Source: Lelliottia sp. JS-SCA-14 (GTDB lineage Bacteria; Pseudomonadota; Gammaproteobacteria; Enterobacterales; Enterobacteriaceae). Taken from it: a DNA stretch of 64,000 bases. Shown here piece after piece: positions 26,611 to 38,360 of the stretch. The notes under the pieces are model-generated. The model was not told where the DNA came from and made no database searches. It saw nothing but the letters and a program-made list of their open reading frames with translations. Each line of letters starts with the position of its first letter. Positions within the stretch are counted from its first letter, which is position 1. The translations under genes were made by a program, and so were the position numbers. The stretch lies in the NCBI RefSeq assembly GCF_035593345.1, contig NZ_CP141606.1, forward strand, positions 4,588,001-4,652,000, written 5' to 3'.

Positions 26611-28617
26611 TTAGACTTTTGCGGGGGGATTGTCGTCACTGAAGTAACGTTTTTCGAACTCTTCCGCCGGAACGGCTTTGGCAAACAGGAATCCCTGACC
26701 GCTTTCGACGCCCGCTTTCGCCAGCCAGTCGCGCTGGGCTTCGGTCTCGACGCCTTCGGCAATCACGTGCAGACTCAGGCTGCGCGCCATCTGGATAATG
26801 GCTTCCACCATGCTGCTGTCATCTGGCAGCCCATCGACAAAGGTTTTGTCGATTTTCAGGACGTCCACCGGCAGCGTTTTCATATGCTGGAGCTGACGCA
26901 GACCGGCGTAGCCCATGCCGAAATCATCCAGCGCGATGCGGATCCCGGCGTTACGCAGCGGTTTGAGGATCGCCACCGCCTCGTTCGGGTCGTCGATGCG
27001 ACGGCTCTCGGTGACTTCCAGAATCAGGGTGTCCGGCTTGATACGGTAGCGGTTGATCAGCTCCAGCATCTCCGAGACCATCGTCGGGTGCATCAGCTGT
27101 AGCGCCGAGAGATTCACCGACAGCGGCATGTTGATCCCGCGCTCCTGCCAGGCCGACAGCTGACGGCACGACTCTTCCAGCACCCAGTAGCCAACGGTCA
27201 CCATCAGGCCGCAGGACTCAATGCGCTCGATAAGCCCTTCGGGCAACTCCCAGGTACCGTCCGCCTGCTTGACGCGCAGCAGCGCTTCCGCACTGGTGAC
27301 TTCGCCAGTCGCGAGGTTGACCTGCGGCTGGAGCCAGATCGCAAAGTGGTCGTTATCCAGCGCGGTGAGAATATCGCTCTCTTCGGTCAGACGCTGCTGC
27401 GCCTTTTCCATCTGCTCCGGCTCGAAGAACTGGATCTGGTTTTTGCCTTTGCGGCGGGCGGTGAACGCCGCCGAGAAGGCGCGGCGATAGAGTTGCTCCG
27501 CCGTCAGATCGCCGTAATACATCGCCAGACCAATACTGGCGCTCGGGCGCAGCTGGATGCCCTGAATCGGCAACCGCTCATTAATGACAGTGAGTACTTG
27601 CTGACCTAATGTGATGGCGTGCCACGGCTCTTTCACGCCGTGAGCCAGAATAACAAAGTCGTAGCCGCTTACCTGGGTGAGGATCATGCGCGGTGCCAGC
27701 ACCGATTTGATTTTCTCCACCAGCGTTAAAAGCAGCATCTCGCGCTGACTCTCTTTCAGCACACCCGCCGTGTCCTGCAGGGTTTCACAGGCGACGGCCA
27801 TCAGCGCCGTGGTCTGCTGGCGCGCAACGGTCTGCTCCAGCAGGGCCATCAGGAAGGCTTTGTTCGGCAGGTCCGAGACCGGGAAGCGGGTCGCATTGCT
27901 GTTGAGTTCATCATGCTGGCGCAGGAGGCGCTGCTGGTTGATGTTGTAACTGCGCACCAGCATGCCGATCTCATCGTCGTGGTGCAGGCGTGGGAGTGCG
28001 AGCTGGTGCCCGACCTGGTCCTGAGGGGCGAGGCTGTCCAGCTCGCGGGCGATTTTACGCAGCGGATGGACAATCAAGCGGTTGATACACCAGGTCAGGG
28101 CCACGGTGAGGATCAGCGTCAAAAGTAAGTAAGTAGTTACTAACGTGGAGATCCAGCTCATGACAAACTTGTGCATGCGATAGGCGTCGGCCTGCAGCAC
28201 CAGATAGGCCAGCGGCTGCGGGTTGGCCGGGCGTTCGAGGGAGTAAAGCGGGAGCGAGATCTGCACCGGCAGTTCAAACAGGCGCATGATCATCATCGGC
28301 ACCGGACGTTCGGGGATAAAGCTCATCCGCAACGCCTGGAATTGATTCGGTAACACCACGTCCGCGCGGCTGACTATCCCCGCAGGCTGAATGCGCTTGA
28401 TGATGGTTTCTGCGTCGGGGATATCCCCTTTGAGAATGGCCGCAGAGAGCGGTTCACGGACCGATCGGGCAATACTTTCCAGTTGCGAAGCCGTGTTGTA
28501 GCGATTCTGCTGTACGGAATGAAACAGCAAAATGACGCAAAAGACGAATACAAACACCATAGTGACGGCAGAAACCATCGCCATTTGTTTGATAGTTAAA
28601 GAACGGCTGACACGCAA
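26611..28617 (-). CDS. pdeK: PdeK (YhjK), membrane c-di-GMP phosphodiesterase
   Basis: This protein of about 668 residues has an N-terminal membrane helix (about 12-34), a periplasmic sensor segment, a second helix (about 151-177), a HAMP domain, a degenerate GGDEF domain (SGYDF at about 317-321) and a C-terminal EAL domain. The EAL domain has an intact EAL (about 444-446), DDFGMG and EGVE, so it is predicted to degrade rather than make c-di-GMP. Placement beside bcs genes is conserved in E. coli. I prefer the TTG at 28617 because GGAG lies 7 nt upstream and the following residues match the E. coli start. The ATG at 28644 sits inside a hairpin stem and would give 677 residues. Confidence 0.9.
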   Translation of the reverse strand: MRVSRSLTIKQMAMVSAVTMVFVFVFCVILLFHSVQQNRYNTASQLESIARSVREPLSAAILKGDIPDAETIIKRIQPAGIVSRADVVLPNQFQALRMSFIPERPVPMMIMRLFELPVQISLPLYSLERPANPQPLAYLVLQADAYRMHKFVMSWISTLVTTYLLLTLILTVALTWCINRLIVHPLRKIARELDSLAPQDQVGHQLALPRLHHDDEIGMLVRSYNINQQRLLRQHDELNSNATRFPVSDLPNKAFLMALLEQTVARQQTTALMAVACETLQDTAGVLKESQREMLLLTLVEKIKSVLAPRMILTQVSGYDFVILAHGVKEPWHAITLGQQVLTVINERLPIQGIQLRPSASIGLAMYYGDLTAEQLYRRAFSAAFTARRKGKNQIQFFEPEQMEKAQQRLTEESDILTALDNDHFAIWLQPQVNLATGEVTSAEALLRVKQADGTWELPEGLIERIESCGLMVTVGYWVLEESCRQLSAWQERGINMPLSVNLSALQLMHPTMVSEMLELINRYRIKPDTLILEVTESRRIDDPNEAVAILKPLRNAGIRIALDDFGMGYAGLRQLQHMKTLPVDVLKIDKTFVDGLPDDSSMVEAIIQMARSLSLHVIAEGVETEAQRDWLAKAGVESGQGFLFAKAVPAEEFEKRYFSDDNPPAKV

Positions 28618-28642
28618 ATTGACTCTCCACAAAACCCGAAGC

Positions 28643-28667
28643 ATAGGGTAACAAAACGTTACCCTAT
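28643..28667 (-). promoter_or_regulatory. Hairpin in the pdeK leader
   Basis: ATAGGGTAAC (28643-28652) pairs perfectly with GTTACCCTAT (28658-28667) around a 5-nt loop. It lies between bcsC and pdeK, about 26-50 nt upstream of the preferred TTG start, and overlaps the alternative ATG. It could attenuate transcription from the bcs operon or affect pdeK translation. Confidence 0.5.
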
Positions 28668-28736
28668 TCCCGGAGGAGTATACCCGATTGCGACGATTTT
28701 AAGAGAGACTAAGAAGTGGATTAAAGATAAATCCGG

Positions 28737-31700
28737 TTACCAGTCTGCGTAAGGGGTTAACGGCTGCGGAGGCAGGTCCATATCGCCCTGCCAGCCCTCT
28801 GCCGAGTAACGCACGTAAATCAGCGCATGGCTCGGGGTGTAATCTTTCGCCTGCTGAATATCGACGCCCATACCGACAAACCAGTTTGAGGTGACGCGAC
28901 GTTCGATGATGGCACGAGCGGTGTAACCGGTGCCCTGGCTGCTGCTCCCTGACTCCGTCTGTTCACTCGCCTTCTCGCGGTAATCCGCAGGGATAAGGTT
29001 CAGCAGCGGGTAGCGCGGCATGGTTTTGGTCCGGGAATGAGACCACGATACCGAGCCACCCAGTTCCCACGACCAGTTCTCAGTGCGCTGACGCCACAAA
29101 ACAGGTACGGAGAACGAGAGATATTCCTGAGGGCTGTAGTAACCGCCCTGTCCAAGGGTGTAGTTGCTCAAGTCCTTGTCGTAGTGCCAAATCATGTTGT
29201 TGAGGCCGACCGTCACCCGTCGGTTATTCTCATTGATAAGCTTGTAGTAATAGCCCGTCATCCAGCGCACGCGCCAGTTATCCTCAACATTTTTGCCTTC
29301 CAGCGTATCCGCCCCCAGACTCGCCCAAACGCCGTTGGCTTCACCTTTATCGTAACTCGCGCTGACTACCCCACCATTAGCTCTGACGCCGCCCCAGGTT
29401 TCGCCCGTGTTGCTGTTAGGATCTTTTTGCCCACCGAAAGCCAGTAAGGAACTTGAGATCGGCCGACGATGCACATTCAGCGTATAACCGATGGGGCCCA
29501 AATCGTTGCTGTAACTTAACCCGCCGACGATATCGACGACGTCAAAGCCCATTGGCGTTGTGCCAATATCCATCGCCCAGGTGTCATTTTCCCAACCCAC
29601 CGCGACGCTTGCGCCGCTATCAGATTGACTGCGATCGCCGCCCACACAAGGAACGTCATAGCAGGTCCCGAAATGCGGGGAATAGGTGCCGTCGCTTTTT
29701 TGGCTAAAGGTCCCAACATCCATGTTCACCATGTCGGTACGGAAGAACATCCGTCCGTCCGACAGCGGTGCGTCCACGTGCAGCATGGTGGTGTGCGCTT
29801 TCAGGTCGGAGTAACCGCCCGTGCCGCTGGAACCCCAGTAATCATGTTGCAGGGTGACGTTCACATCCTGCTGTTTATACAGATCCGCCGCATCGCTGCG
29901 CACGCCGCGTTTCAACCAGTCGTCTTTTTCGTCATTGCGCGTCAGACGGGTAAAGCTGTCGTTATCTTCAGGGCGCGTGGTGGTGACGCCAGAGGCGACC
30001 ATTGCATCTTTGTAGGTTTCCAGCGCCTGCTTCGGCTGGCCGCTCTGGGCCTGGAAGTTGGCCGCATCGCGCAGGACCAGCGCACTTTCCATCGACGGTG
30101 GCTGGGATTTGGCCTGCGGAATGATTTTGTTGAAGGTCTGCTGCGCGGCAGCCGTATCGCCGAGATCGGACTGCACTCGCGCCACGCGGCGCTGCATGTT
30201 GATCGACGGCGCTTCGCCGTTCTGCCCGGCGGGCAGTTTCGCCAGTTCAGCGCGGGCCGCGTCTTTGTTGCCTTCCGCGATATACACTTCCGCAAGACCC
30301 AGCAGCGCGTCTTCGTTTTGCGCTTCGCGTTGCAGCACGCTGTTGTACGCCGCTTTGGCCGAGGCGTTATCCCCGCGCTGCTGCGCCCAGTCGGCCAGCG
30401 TTAACTCGATGCGCGTGGAAGGCGGCTGCTGACGCAGCAGGGTTTCCGCCTCGCGCTCCTGGCCGCTGTCGCGCAGGCGGTTGGCGGTTTCCAGCACCTG
30501 ATCGCTTTGCAGACGGTCGGCCAGCTCCTGAATGTTGCCGTTCCACTTCTCGCGCGGAAGGGTGTTCAGATGAGCGAGCGCGGCGCGGTCCTGATTATTG
30601 CCAGAGAGGTATAACCCGTAGGCGTATACCTGCTCCGGATCGTTCGGTTTTTGGCTGGCCAGCTGGCGCATCAGGGTGTCCGCCTGGCTGCGCTGTCCGG
30701 CGCTATAAAGATCCCGCGACAGGCGGTAGGTGATCCACACATCGCCCGGCGAAAGCGCCAGACGGCGGCGCTGAATCTCTGCTGCCTGGGCAAATTTGCC
30801 TTCGTTTTCCAGCTGTTCCGCCTGGGCTGAGAGCCGGTCGTTGGTCAGGCTGCGTTCGATATCATCGATACTGCGACGCTGGCTGTTGGAGAGCGAGCGG
30901 ATAAACTGATCGGCTTTTTCCGGCGATTCGGCGCGGTAGATATTCGCCAGCCCGCGCACCGCGTTGCTGTTCCCGCTGTCCATCCGCAGAGCCTGACGAT
31001 AGAAGCGCTCAGCGGCGGCGTTGTCTTTGCGCGCCACGGCGGCATCGCCGAGGCCCAGCACCGCATAGCTGTCGGTGTTGTCGATATTCCGCGCCTGCTG
31101 ATAATAGCGTTCCGCCTGCGGGACGTTGTTGGCTTTCAGCGCCGCGTCACCCTGCTGGATCAGCAGCCAGTAGCGGTTCACTTTCAGCAGACTGTCCCAT
31201 TTGCCGCGGTTGTCGCTCTGCGGATCGAGGGCGATCGCTTTTTCAAACTGGGCAACGGCGCGGGCACGATCCCCGCGCTGAGAATAGGCTTGCCCCAGCG
31301 CGCCCACGGCTTCGCTGTCGGCGTGATTGGCGCTAACCGCCTGCTGGAGTTCCGACACCGCTTTTCCGCCCTGTCCCGCCTCTACGGCGGCCAGCCCTTC
31401 GGCTTTGGCGCGGAACGCTGGATCGGCCAGCTGTTTTTGCTGGGCTTCGAGCTGGGAGCGTGCAGCGGTGACGTTATCGCCCGCGCTGAACACCTGCAGA
31501 TAGTCCTGAAGCGCTTTTACGCTGCCGGAACTGACCGGCAGGTCTTTGATTTGCTGATACCAGAGACTGGAGGCAGCATCACGTCCGGCGTTCGATTTCG
31601 CCATCTGCTCAAGCACGGCAAAGCCTTCGTCGCGGCGTCCGCTCTGGAACAGCAGCTGCGCCAGCGTGTTTTGCAGATCCGTATTGCCAGGGTTACTGGC

Positions 31701-32225
31701 GTTGATGCGTCTGAGATGGTCAATGGCTTCGTTGCGGCGAGCCGGGCTTTTCGCCACCACGGACCAGTATTCTGTCGCGAGAGAGGCGTCGGGAGGATTC
31801 CCGGCGAACAGTTTGTCGTAGGCGTCAATCGCCTCCTGGGTATGGCCGGTGGTCGCCAGCAGACGCGCCTGCTGCAGCTCCTGACGCCCTTCCGGCGTGG
31901 AGAGCGTCATGGCGTTGCGCGACGATTTATAGGCGCCGGAGGTCGGGGCAAGTCCTTTCAGCCGGTCTAACTCTTTCTGCGCTCCGGCGTTATCGCCCTG
32001 ACGCAGCAGGTAGCGGAATCGCGCGGCGATGACGTCCGGGTTATTGGGGTCAATCAGCTCAAGGCGATACAGCGACTGGCGAACCAGATCTTCGCGGTGA
32101 GTCGATTCGCCCAGACGCACCTGCTCCAGCAGCTGTTGTTGCTGCGGGGAGTTGGCGGCCTGCGCCAGCGGCATCAGCGTTAAGCCGAGCGATAAACTGA
32201 GTAAACTTAATGAGAACTTGCGCAT
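28737..32225 (-). CDS. bcsC: BcsC, cellulose export outer-membrane protein (operon 1)
   Basis: This 1162-residue protein (E. coli 1157) has a signal peptide ending at AQA (about residue 23). A long periplasmic array of tetratricopeptide repeats follows to about residue 780, and then a C-terminal beta-barrel domain forms the outer-membrane channel for cellulose. It overlaps the 3' end of bcsZ by 19 nt, indicating translational coupling in bcsRQABZC. The aromatic C-terminus (YADW) fits an outer-membrane barrel. It is shorter than its paralogue in operon 2 (1341 residues). Confidence 0.95.
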   Translation of the reverse strand: MRKFSLSLLSLSLGLTLMPLAQAANSPQQQQLLEQVRLGESTHREDLVRQSLYRLELIDPNNPDVIAARFRYLLRQGDNAGAQKELDRLKGLAPTSGAYKSSRNAMTLSTPEGRQELQQARLLATTGHTQEAIDAYDKLFAGNPPDASLATEYWSVVAKSPARRNEAIDHLRRINASNPGNTDLQNTLAQLLFQSGRRDEGFAVLEQMAKSNAGRDAASSLWYQQIKDLPVSSGSVKALQDYLQVFSAGDNVTAARSQLEAQQKQLADPAFRAKAEGLAAVEAGQGGKAVSELQQAVSANHADSEAVGALGQAYSQRGDRARAVAQFEKAIALDPQSDNRGKWDSLLKVNRYWLLIQQGDAALKANNVPQAERYYQQARNIDNTDSYAVLGLGDAAVARKDNAAAERFYRQALRMDSGNSNAVRGLANIYRAESPEKADQFIRSLSNSQRRSIDDIERSLTNDRLSAQAEQLENEGKFAQAAEIQRRRLALSPGDVWITYRLSRDLYSAGQRSQADTLMRQLASQKPNDPEQVYAYGLYLSGNNQDRAALAHLNTLPREKWNGNIQELADRLQSDQVLETANRLRDSGQEREAETLLRQQPPSTRIELTLADWAQQRGDNASAKAAYNSVLQREAQNEDALLGLAEVYIAEGNKDAARAELAKLPAGQNGEAPSINMQRRVARVQSDLGDTAAAQQTFNKIIPQAKSQPPSMESALVLRDAANFQAQSGQPKQALETYKDAMVASGVTTTRPEDNDSFTRLTRNDEKDDWLKRGVRSDAADLYKQQDVNVTLQHDYWGSSGTGGYSDLKAHTTMLHVDAPLSDGRMFFRTDMVNMDVGTFSQKSDGTYSPHFGTCYDVPCVGGDRSQSDSGASVAVGWENDTWAMDIGTTPMGFDVVDIVGGLSYSNDLGPIGYTLNVHRRPISSSLLAFGGQKDPNSNTGETWGGVRANGGVVSASYDKGEANGVWASLGADTLEGKNVEDNWRVRWMTGYYYKLINENNRRVTVGLNNMIWHYDKDLSNYTLGQGGYYSPQEYLSFSVPVLWRQRTENWSWELGGSVSWSHSRTKTMPRYPLLNLIPADYREKASEQTESGSSSQGTGYTARAIIERRVTSNWFVGMGVDIQQAKDYTPSHALIYVRYSAEGWQGDMDLPPQPLTPYADW

Positions 32226-33313
32226 TCCTGGCCCCAGTCAGGGTGTAACTCACCCTTTGCGGTGAAACGAAAACGATGCTGATCCCATCCTTGTCCAAAC
32301 AGGGTCAGTACGTAGCTGTAATAGGCGTCATTACCGGGGAAATGATCGGCAACTCGCTGGCGTTGAACCGCTTGTGCGTCGCGGTCTTGTAAAAACGGCA
32401 GCAGTGAGGCGGAGAAACCGACCGGGCCATCGCCCGTGGTTTTACCGCTGGCGACATCGACCTTCTCCGGGGGAACGCCTTTTTTTGTTGTCATCGTCGT
32501 CATGGGTTTAAAACGTGCCAGCAGCCGCGCTTTCTGCGGATCCCGGTCGTGCAACATGCCCGCCCAGAGATAGACGCGAATCGCATCGTAGCTGCCGATA
32601 AACGTTTTTTCTGGCTTCAGCTGCCAGCCCTTATTTTTTTGATACTGCACCCAGTCGGGTGAAAATCCCTTTGGCGCGGTTTCCAGCAGCAGTCGCAAAT
32701 TGGTTTCGCGAAGCGTGGTCCAGGGTGCGCCATAGCGGGTGAAATAGTTCGCCAGCTGCGGCGGGAGATAGCTCGGGTTGAAGCGCCAGGAGGTCTCTTC
32801 GGCAAAGCCGATTTTACCGGGCAGCAGCATCAGCCCCAGACCCGGCACTTTGACCACCTCTTCGCGGGCAATGCGCTTGAGCAGCGCTTTCCCGGTCGCG
32901 GTGTAGTCCGGCGCGTTCCATAAACGCCCCGCTTCCAGCAGCGACCAGGCGATCCAGATATCGGCATCCGATGCGGAATTGCTGTCGATCACCGCCCAGG
33001 CGTCTTTCTCTTTCTGCCCCCACAGCCAGGCGGGGAGATGCTGGCTCAGATCGCCCTGCGCGAGGTTGTCTCGCGTCCAGTCGAGCAGCAGATCAAAGGT
33101 CTTACGGTCGTTCGCCGCGAGGGCAAAGAACAGCGCGTAGCTTTGCCCCTCGGAGGTGCTGATTTTGCGCGCGTCACTGGGGTCAATGACGCGCCCGCCC
33201 TCGCTGATGTAGTCCTTTTTAAACTGATCCCAGGCAGGCCAGGTGCAGGCGGCGCGAACGTTCGCCGCCGCCATTACCACCATCGCCATTACGCACCAGC
33301 GAAACCCTTTCAT
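32207..33313 (-). CDS. bcsZ: BcsZ, periplasmic endo-1,4-beta-glucanase GH8 (operon 1)
   Basis: This 368-residue GH8 cellulase, the same length as E. coli BcsZ, trims or edits nascent cellulose in the periplasm. A signal peptide ends near ANVRA (about residue 21). The catalytic acid glutamate is in TSEGQSYA and the companion aspartate in [11 protein letters not shown]. coli has SDGDVWMAW at the second site, so aspartate is retained although the local sequence differs. The ATG at 33313 gives the E. coli length; a GTG one codon earlier overlaps the same site. It starts 6 nt after the bcsB stop and overlaps bcsC. Confidence 0.95.
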   Translation of the reverse strand: MKGFRWCVMAMVVMAAANVRAACTWPAWDQFKKDYISEGGRVIDPSDARKISTSEGQSYALFFALAANDRKTFDLLLDWTRDNLAQGDLSQHLPAWLWGQKEKDAWAVIDSNSASDADIWIAWSLLEAGRLWNAPDYTATGKALLKRIAREEVVKVPGLGLMLLPGKIGFAEETSWRFNPSYLPPQLANYFTRYGAPWTTLRETNLRLLLETAPKGFSPDWVQYQKNKGWQLKPEKTFIGSYDAIRVYLWAGMLHDRDPQKARLLARFKPMTTMTTKKGVPPEKVDVASGKTTGDGPVGFSASLLPFLQDRDAQAVQRQRVADHFPGNDAYYSYVLTLFGQGWDQHRFRFTAKGELHPDWGQECASSH

Positions 33314-33319
33314 CACCGG

Positions 33320-35731
33320 TTACTCACGATCCGAATGCAGACGACGACGGCTGATGATACGCAGCAGACGCCACATCACCCACGCCAGCAGTACGACGCT
33401 GATCGCCGCGAAGACCGCTAACAGCACCGGGTGGTTCGCCAGGGCATACCACAGGCGCTCGAACCACGGCAGATGGCCAACGTAATAGACGTCGCCGACG
33501 CGCAGACTGTTAACGCCCGATTCACGGATCACCGCCACCGAACCAAACATTGCCGCCCGCTTGCCGCTGTCGTTCATCGCCGTGTTCAGCAGCTCGTAGC
33601 CACGCGGGCTGTCTGCCAGCAGGGCGATGACGCTGCGCTGATCGTTGTACGGAGACTGGAAGCCGACAATCGCCGCCATCGGGCCTTGCGAATTGACGTT
33701 CGTCTGTACGCTCGCTTCGCGGTCGGCTTTATCCGGCATGATGCTTGGGAAGGCGGTCTGGCGCAGCGGCGTGTTGACCCAGGACTCGGTCGCATGGACC
33801 AGCAGGTCGATACGTTTATCGTCTTTCAGCTTATCCGGGATGTTCCCGATGAGCATGATATCGGCGTCTTTGCCCTGAATCTGGCTGCCATCATCCGTCA
33901 GCGTGACGTTAATCGCCGGTAAGCCGGTTTGCGCCCCCACGGAGGCCATGGCGTCGAGCAGGGTCGTGACCTGACCTTCGTTTGGCGCTTTTGGCATCAC
34001 CACGATGGTTTCAGACAGGTCGGCCATGCGGCTGAACGGGAAGCTGGCGTTGGCAAAGGCACGCAGATCCGGCAGGGCGATGAAGTGGTAATACTTCGAG
34101 AAGTCGATGGTGGAGTCGTCACCGATCACCACGTGGTTCGCCACCGGCTGGAAGGTGATGCAGTTATCCACCGAACCGCCCGGCATCGGGTTCATGTACT
34201 GGAAATCAAAGCGTAACTGGTTCATCGCCCCGAGTTTCAGCGCCGGAATGGAGACGTCCGTTTTACCGTCCAGCAGACCCTGAAGCACCGGCAGACGCAG
34301 CAGCAGTTTGTTGGTGTCCTGACTGCTGGTCAGCGGGAAGGATTGCAGGAACTGGTTGTTCAGGCTGATATCCATCCGCGAGCTGTCTTTGGTCGGCGGC
34401 GCGGTGTAGCGGTAGTTCAGATCGATATCGATCCCGTTGCTGCGCAGCAGATAAAGATCCGGTGGCAGATTCAGAGAGACGTTGATCGCGGACGGTTCAA
34501 GACCCGTTGACTGGAGCTGCTCTTCATAGGTTTTCAGCTCGCCGAAGGTGACCGCGCGATCGGTGCGGATCCAGTTTGGCGCGTCATACGGCTTACGCGT
34601 CAGCAGCGGTTTCACTTCGCCAATGTCGACGCTGTTGCCGCGGAACAGGACGTTACCCTGGGCAATGCCCTTCGCGGCCTGAACCAGATCTTTGTCATCA
34701 CGACCGAAGACCACTAACAGCTTCACATACGGCTTATCCGGATGACTCATCATTTCGACGGTCGGACCTTTCACTTCCGGATGGTCGCGCAGGAAGGACG
34801 GGCGTTTGTCGTTGGTGGCAAACACAATGGCGTTTCTGTCCGGCAGCTTGTCGAACAGCACCGGGAAGCTCTGTCCGCGCCAGCCGGAGCGGGAACCAAA
34901 CCAGGAGGAGACGATGGTCGCCGCCTGCTGCTGGGCGATATCCGGCGAACCGGCAAAGACGATCGGCAGGTTCAGCTCGCGGTTGTCGCGCGGGTCAAAG
35001 AACGGCACCGGGAAGGCGGAGAGGTCGTTTTTCACCGCCAGCGTCTGGTAGGTCATGTTCAGGGACGAGTTACGACCCACGTCCATCCACAGCGTGCTGC
35101 TGGCCGGGTTTTCGCAGACGTCGCGGTAGTGGCCGACAAACTCAAGACGCACTCGGTTAAAGTCGGTGATAAACAGCGGGTTGATCGGCACCTGAGCCAG
35201 GGTTTTCTTGCCCAGCTGCTCTTTGGTGACCGGCAGCACGCCCATCAGCTCATCGTTGAGATAGACCTTAAGCTGCGACTGCACCGGCAGCAGGGACGGC
35301 GATGGCGTGTATTCCAGATTCAGCAGCGCGCTGGAGACCACTTCATCGCTGCGCATGCCAAACTCAACGCCGCCGTTCGGGTTGATCCCGCGCAGGACCA
35401 TGCTGCCCGGAGGCGGCGCAATCTGCGCAAAGGTCAGCTTCACGTCACGCGACGGAATGTTATCCGCAACGATAGGCGCGTTGGCACCGTTCACACCCGG
35501 CATCACCTGGCCGACCGCCTGAGCGCCTGTTGGCGTGCCCGGAAGGGTGTTGCCTTCCGTTGGCTGATTCGGTACCACGTTTTCGGTCTGCGAAGGCGCA
35601 GCGGTGACCACCGGATCGGTCGCTTGCGCGACGACAGGTACGGTCGGTGCAGGCGTATTTTCAGGCGCCGCCTGAGCCATCATTGCGGGCAGCGCCGCCA
35701 CAGCACATATCCAGGAAAGTTTTCTTTTCAT
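33320..35731 (-). CDS. bcsB: BcsB, periplasmic cellulose synthase subunit (operon 1)
   Basis: This 803-residue protein (E. coli 779) has a signal peptide ending near AQA and a Pro/Thr/Val-rich stretch (about residues 25-90) longer than in E. coli. The paired carbohydrate-binding and flavodoxin-like domains come next. A C-terminal membrane helix (HPVLLAVFAAISVVLLAWVMWRLL) anchors it beside BcsA. BcsB is essential for polymerisation and guides the polymer through the periplasm. The start MKRKLSWICAV aligns with E. coli and lies 10 nt after the bcsA stop; an earlier ATG at 35785 would lie within bcsA. Confidence 0.94.
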   Translation of the reverse strand: MKRKLSWICAVAALPAMMAQAAPENTPAPTVPVVAQATDPVVTAAPSQTENVVPNQPTEGNTLPGTPTGAQAVGQVMPGVNGANAPIVADNIPSRDVKLTFAQIAPPPGSMVLRGINPNGGVEFGMRSDEVVSSALLNLEYTPSPSLLPVQSQLKVYLNDELMGVLPVTKEQLGKKTLAQVPINPLFITDFNRVRLEFVGHYRDVCENPASSTLWMDVGRNSSLNMTYQTLAVKNDLSAFPVPFFDPRDNRELNLPIVFAGSPDIAQQQAATIVSSWFGSRSGWRGQSFPVLFDKLPDRNAIVFATNDKRPSFLRDHPEVKGPTVEMMSHPDKPYVKLLVVFGRDDKDLVQAAKGIAQGNVLFRGNSVDIGEVKPLLTRKPYDAPNWIRTDRAVTFGELKTYEEQLQSTGLEPSAINVSLNLPPDLYLLRSNGIDIDLNYRYTAPPTKDSSRMDISLNNQFLQSFPLTSSQDTNKLLLRLPVLQGLLDGKTDVSIPALKLGAMNQLRFDFQYMNPMPGGSVDNCITFQPVANHVVIGDDSTIDFSKYYHFIALPDLRAFANASFPFSRMADLSETIVVMPKAPNEGQVTTLLDAMASVGAQTGLPAINVTLTDDGSQIQGKDADIMLIGNIPDKLKDDKRIDLLVHATESWVNTPLRQTAFPSIMPDKADREASVQTNVNSQGPMAAIVGFQSPYNDQRSVIALLADSPRGYELLNTAMNDSGKRAAMFGSVAVIRESGVNSLRVGDVYYVGHLPWFERLWYALANHPVLLAVFAAISVVLLAWVMWRLLRIISRRRLHSDRE

Positions 35732-35741
35732 CGCGTTATCA

Positions 35742-38360
35742 TCATTGTTGAGCCATAACCGGGTCCGGTTGCTGTTTCGCCTCATCCCGCTCAGGACGAC
35801 GAGGGATAAACGACACCACCCAGGAAACCAGCGAGGTAAGTGACCGGAAAATTATTTTCACTGACGGCGGAGCAAATTCTGCAAGGTGGCGATAACCACG
35901 GAACCCCAACTTCAGAATATCCAGCAGACTTTCCAGTGGTTTATCTTCCGGGAAGCTGTCCTGCCAGAGCGCCCACGTATCCGCGCGGGCGAACGTGCAC
36001 TGTACAAAATCGATATGTTGCTTTTTGGTGAGCGGCATCAGCTGCAGCCCCACTTCATTGCCCGCCACACGCATGACCTGCGTCGGGAATACGTACTCCT
36101 GTTGGCCACGCTTGAGCAGCAGTTTGACCTTCTGCCCTTCAAGCACTTTTGCCTGGCCGTTGATCTTGATGCCTAAGCCGCCGTCGGAGAAGTCCTGAAC
36201 GGTACAGGAGAAGAGATGGCCGTCTTCACGGGCAATGGCTGCGGGCATGGAGATTTCGACGCGATGGGAGCGGCGAACCTGCTTGCTCTCCACCGATACC
36301 GCCACCGCGCCGCCGAGGATAATCAGGTTATAGAAGACCCACGCGAGGCTGACGAACACGGTCAGCACTTCGTTTTCCGGGCCGTAGAAGTAGCGCCAGA
36401 TCCCCACCAGCACGCCGAAGATATTCAGCAGCACGAGGAAGATGTACGGTCGGGAGATCACCCAGTCGACATACTCCTCTTCCACCAGGCCACCTTTGGC
36501 GGTGACGTTGAATTTCCCTTTGTGCGGGTTAATCAGCGCCACCAGCGTCGGCGGCGCGATATACCAGGCCAGCACCGTTTCGTAGATTTCACTCCAGAAC
36601 GAGTGGCGGTATTTCCCCTGAATCTTCGAGTTGGTCAGGCTGGCGTGGATCATGTGCGGGAGCACGAACAGGGCAATCATCAGCGCCGGGGCAAAGATGA
36701 TGTACGCGTGCAGCAGCAGGAACGCCAGCGGCGCGGTGAGGAAGATCAGCCGCGGGATACCGGACAGGAAGTGGAACATGGCGTTGACGTAGCACAGGCG
36801 CTGCGCGAGCTTCAGCCCTTTACCCGTCAGCGGGTTATCGAGACGGAAAATCTGCACCATCCCGCGCGCCCAGCGGATACGCTGGCCGATGTGCGCGGAC
36901 AGGGATTCGGTCGCCAGCCCTGCCGCCTGCGGAATACGCATGTACGCCGAGGTGTAGCCGCGACGGTGCAGGCGCAGAGAGGTGTGCGCATCTTCGGTGA
37001 CAGTTTCGACGGCGATACCGCCGATTTCATCCAGCGGTTTACGGCGAATGACCGCACAGGAGCCGCAGAAGAAGGTCGCATCCCACATGTCGTTCCCGTC
37101 CTGCACCAGACCGTAGAACAGCGTGCCTTCGTTTGGCGTCTTGCGAAAACGCCCGAGGTTGCGCTCAAACGGGTCCGGCGAGAAGAAGTGGTGCGGCGTC
37201 TGCATCATCGCCAGCTCTTTCTCTTTCAGGAACCAACCCATGGTCATCTGCAGGAACGAGCGCGTCGGCACGTGGTCGCAGTCGAAAATCGAGACGAATT
37301 CGCCGGTGGCGTATTGCAGCGCGTTGTTGATGTTCCCGGCTTTCGCGTGTTCGTGGGTGGTACGGGCGACGTATTTCACCCCGACGCTGTCGGCGAACTG
37401 ACGAAACTCTTCGCGGCCGCCGTCGTCCAGAATCCAGATATTGAGCTTATCTTTCGGCCAGTCGATGCCGAGAGAGGCGTAGATGGTGTTTTTCACCACG
37501 CTCAGATCTTCGTTGTAGGTCGGAACGAAAATATCCACCGTCGGCCACTGTTCGGTGTCTTTTGGCAGCGGAACCGGCTGGCGGTTGAGCGGCCAGACCA
37601 CCTGGAAATAGCCGAGTACCAGGACGATCCATGCGTAGGTTTCGGCGAACAGCAGAATCAAACCGCAGGTCAGGCTGACCGGGTCATCCCAGTTCAGGGT
37701 CGAGGTATAGCGCCACCAGATGTAGCGGCAGGAGACGGTGAGCGAGAGCACAATCAGCATCATTGCCGAGAAGCGCCCCGGAATACGCCGCACCAGCAGC
37801 GCCACGCCCCACAGCAGCATCAGGAAGATAAACTGCGCCAGCGGGTTAAACGGCTGGGTGATACAGACCAGCGCCAGAATGAGCGAGAACACGACGATCA
37901 CGCCCAGAATAAAACGCCGCAAGCCGGGGTGCAGATGCCCCAGCTCTTTTTGCTTATCCAGATGGCTGGTCTGGTCGCTGACGCGCTCAGGCAGCGTTTC
38001 CAGCCACTGATGGTAACGACCACGCAGATTTTTTAAGCGACTCACGCTGCGCCAGCGCGGCTCGGTTCTTTGCTGTTTCGCCTGGGTCGCAATCAGCCAT
38101 AACGCCTGCAGGGCGTATCGCGCGGGGTCCAGCGGGCGCGGGCGATCGGGGTCGAGATGCGGATAGAGCTCGCGATGGCGCGCGCGAATGTGCTGCCAGC
38201 GCGGGTGTTCGAGGGGGATAAACATCCATGCCAGAATGATCCAGAAACAGCCCATCGCGGCGCTGAAGGCTGACGCACCGTGACGGCGATAGTTCCGGTA
38301 GCGCTCGCCTAAACGCGCGCTGACGGGCGGGATGAGTAACCAGCTGGATAGCCGACTCAT
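35742..38360 (-). CDS. bcsA: BcsA, cellulose synthase catalytic subunit (operon 1)
   Basis: This 872-residue GT2 glycosyltransferase equals E. coli BcsA. It polymerises UDP-glucose and threads the glucan across the inner membrane. The catalytic set is complete: DD at 312-313, DCD at 360-362, TED at 455-457 and QRIRW at 493-497. The PilZ domain has the c-di-GMP-binding RxxxR (R696-R700) and DxSxxG (D723, S725, G728). The start MSRLSSWLLIPP has GGAGG upstream and overlaps the bcsQ stop by 4 nt (ATGA). The long N-terminal extension (about 140 residues before the first core helix) is typical of E. coli-type synthases and absent from operon 2. Confidence 0.97.
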   Translation of the reverse strand: MSRLSSWLLIPPVSARLGERYRNYRRHGASAFSAAMGCFWIILAWMFIPLEHPRWQHIRARHRELYPHLDPDRPRPLDPARYALQALWLIATQAKQQRTEPRWRSVSRLKNLRGRYHQWLETLPERVSDQTSHLDKQKELGHLHPGLRRFILGVIVVFSLILALVCITQPFNPLAQFIFLMLLWGVALLVRRIPGRFSAMMLIVLSLTVSCRYIWWRYTSTLNWDDPVSLTCGLILLFAETYAWIVLVLGYFQVVWPLNRQPVPLPKDTEQWPTVDIFVPTYNEDLSVVKNTIYASLGIDWPKDKLNIWILDDGGREEFRQFADSVGVKYVARTTHEHAKAGNINNALQYATGEFVSIFDCDHVPTRSFLQMTMGWFLKEKELAMMQTPHHFFSPDPFERNLGRFRKTPNEGTLFYGLVQDGNDMWDATFFCGSCAVIRRKPLDEIGGIAVETVTEDAHTSLRLHRRGYTSAYMRIPQAAGLATESLSAHIGQRIRWARGMVQIFRLDNPLTGKGLKLAQRLCYVNAMFHFLSGIPRLIFLTAPLAFLLLHAYIIFAPALMIALFVLPHMIHASLTNSKIQGKYRHSFWSEIYETVLAWYIAPPTLVALINPHKGKFNVTAKGGLVEEEYVDWVISRPYIFLVLLNIFGVLVGIWRYFYGPENEVLTVFVSLAWVFYNLIILGGAVAVSVESKQVRRSHRVEISMPAAIAREDGHLFSCTVQDFSDGGLGIKINGQAKVLEGQKVKLLLKRGQQEYVFPTQVMRVAGNEVGLQLMPLTKKQHIDFVQCTFARADTWALWQDSFPEDKPLESLLDILKLGFRGYRHLAEFAPPSVKIIFRSLTSLVSWVVSFIPRRPERDEAKQQPDPVMAQQ

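Noticed and set aside
36216..38036. 606-codon open frame antisense to the operon 1 bcsA
   Set aside because: Shadow of a conserved, motif-complete synthase gene.
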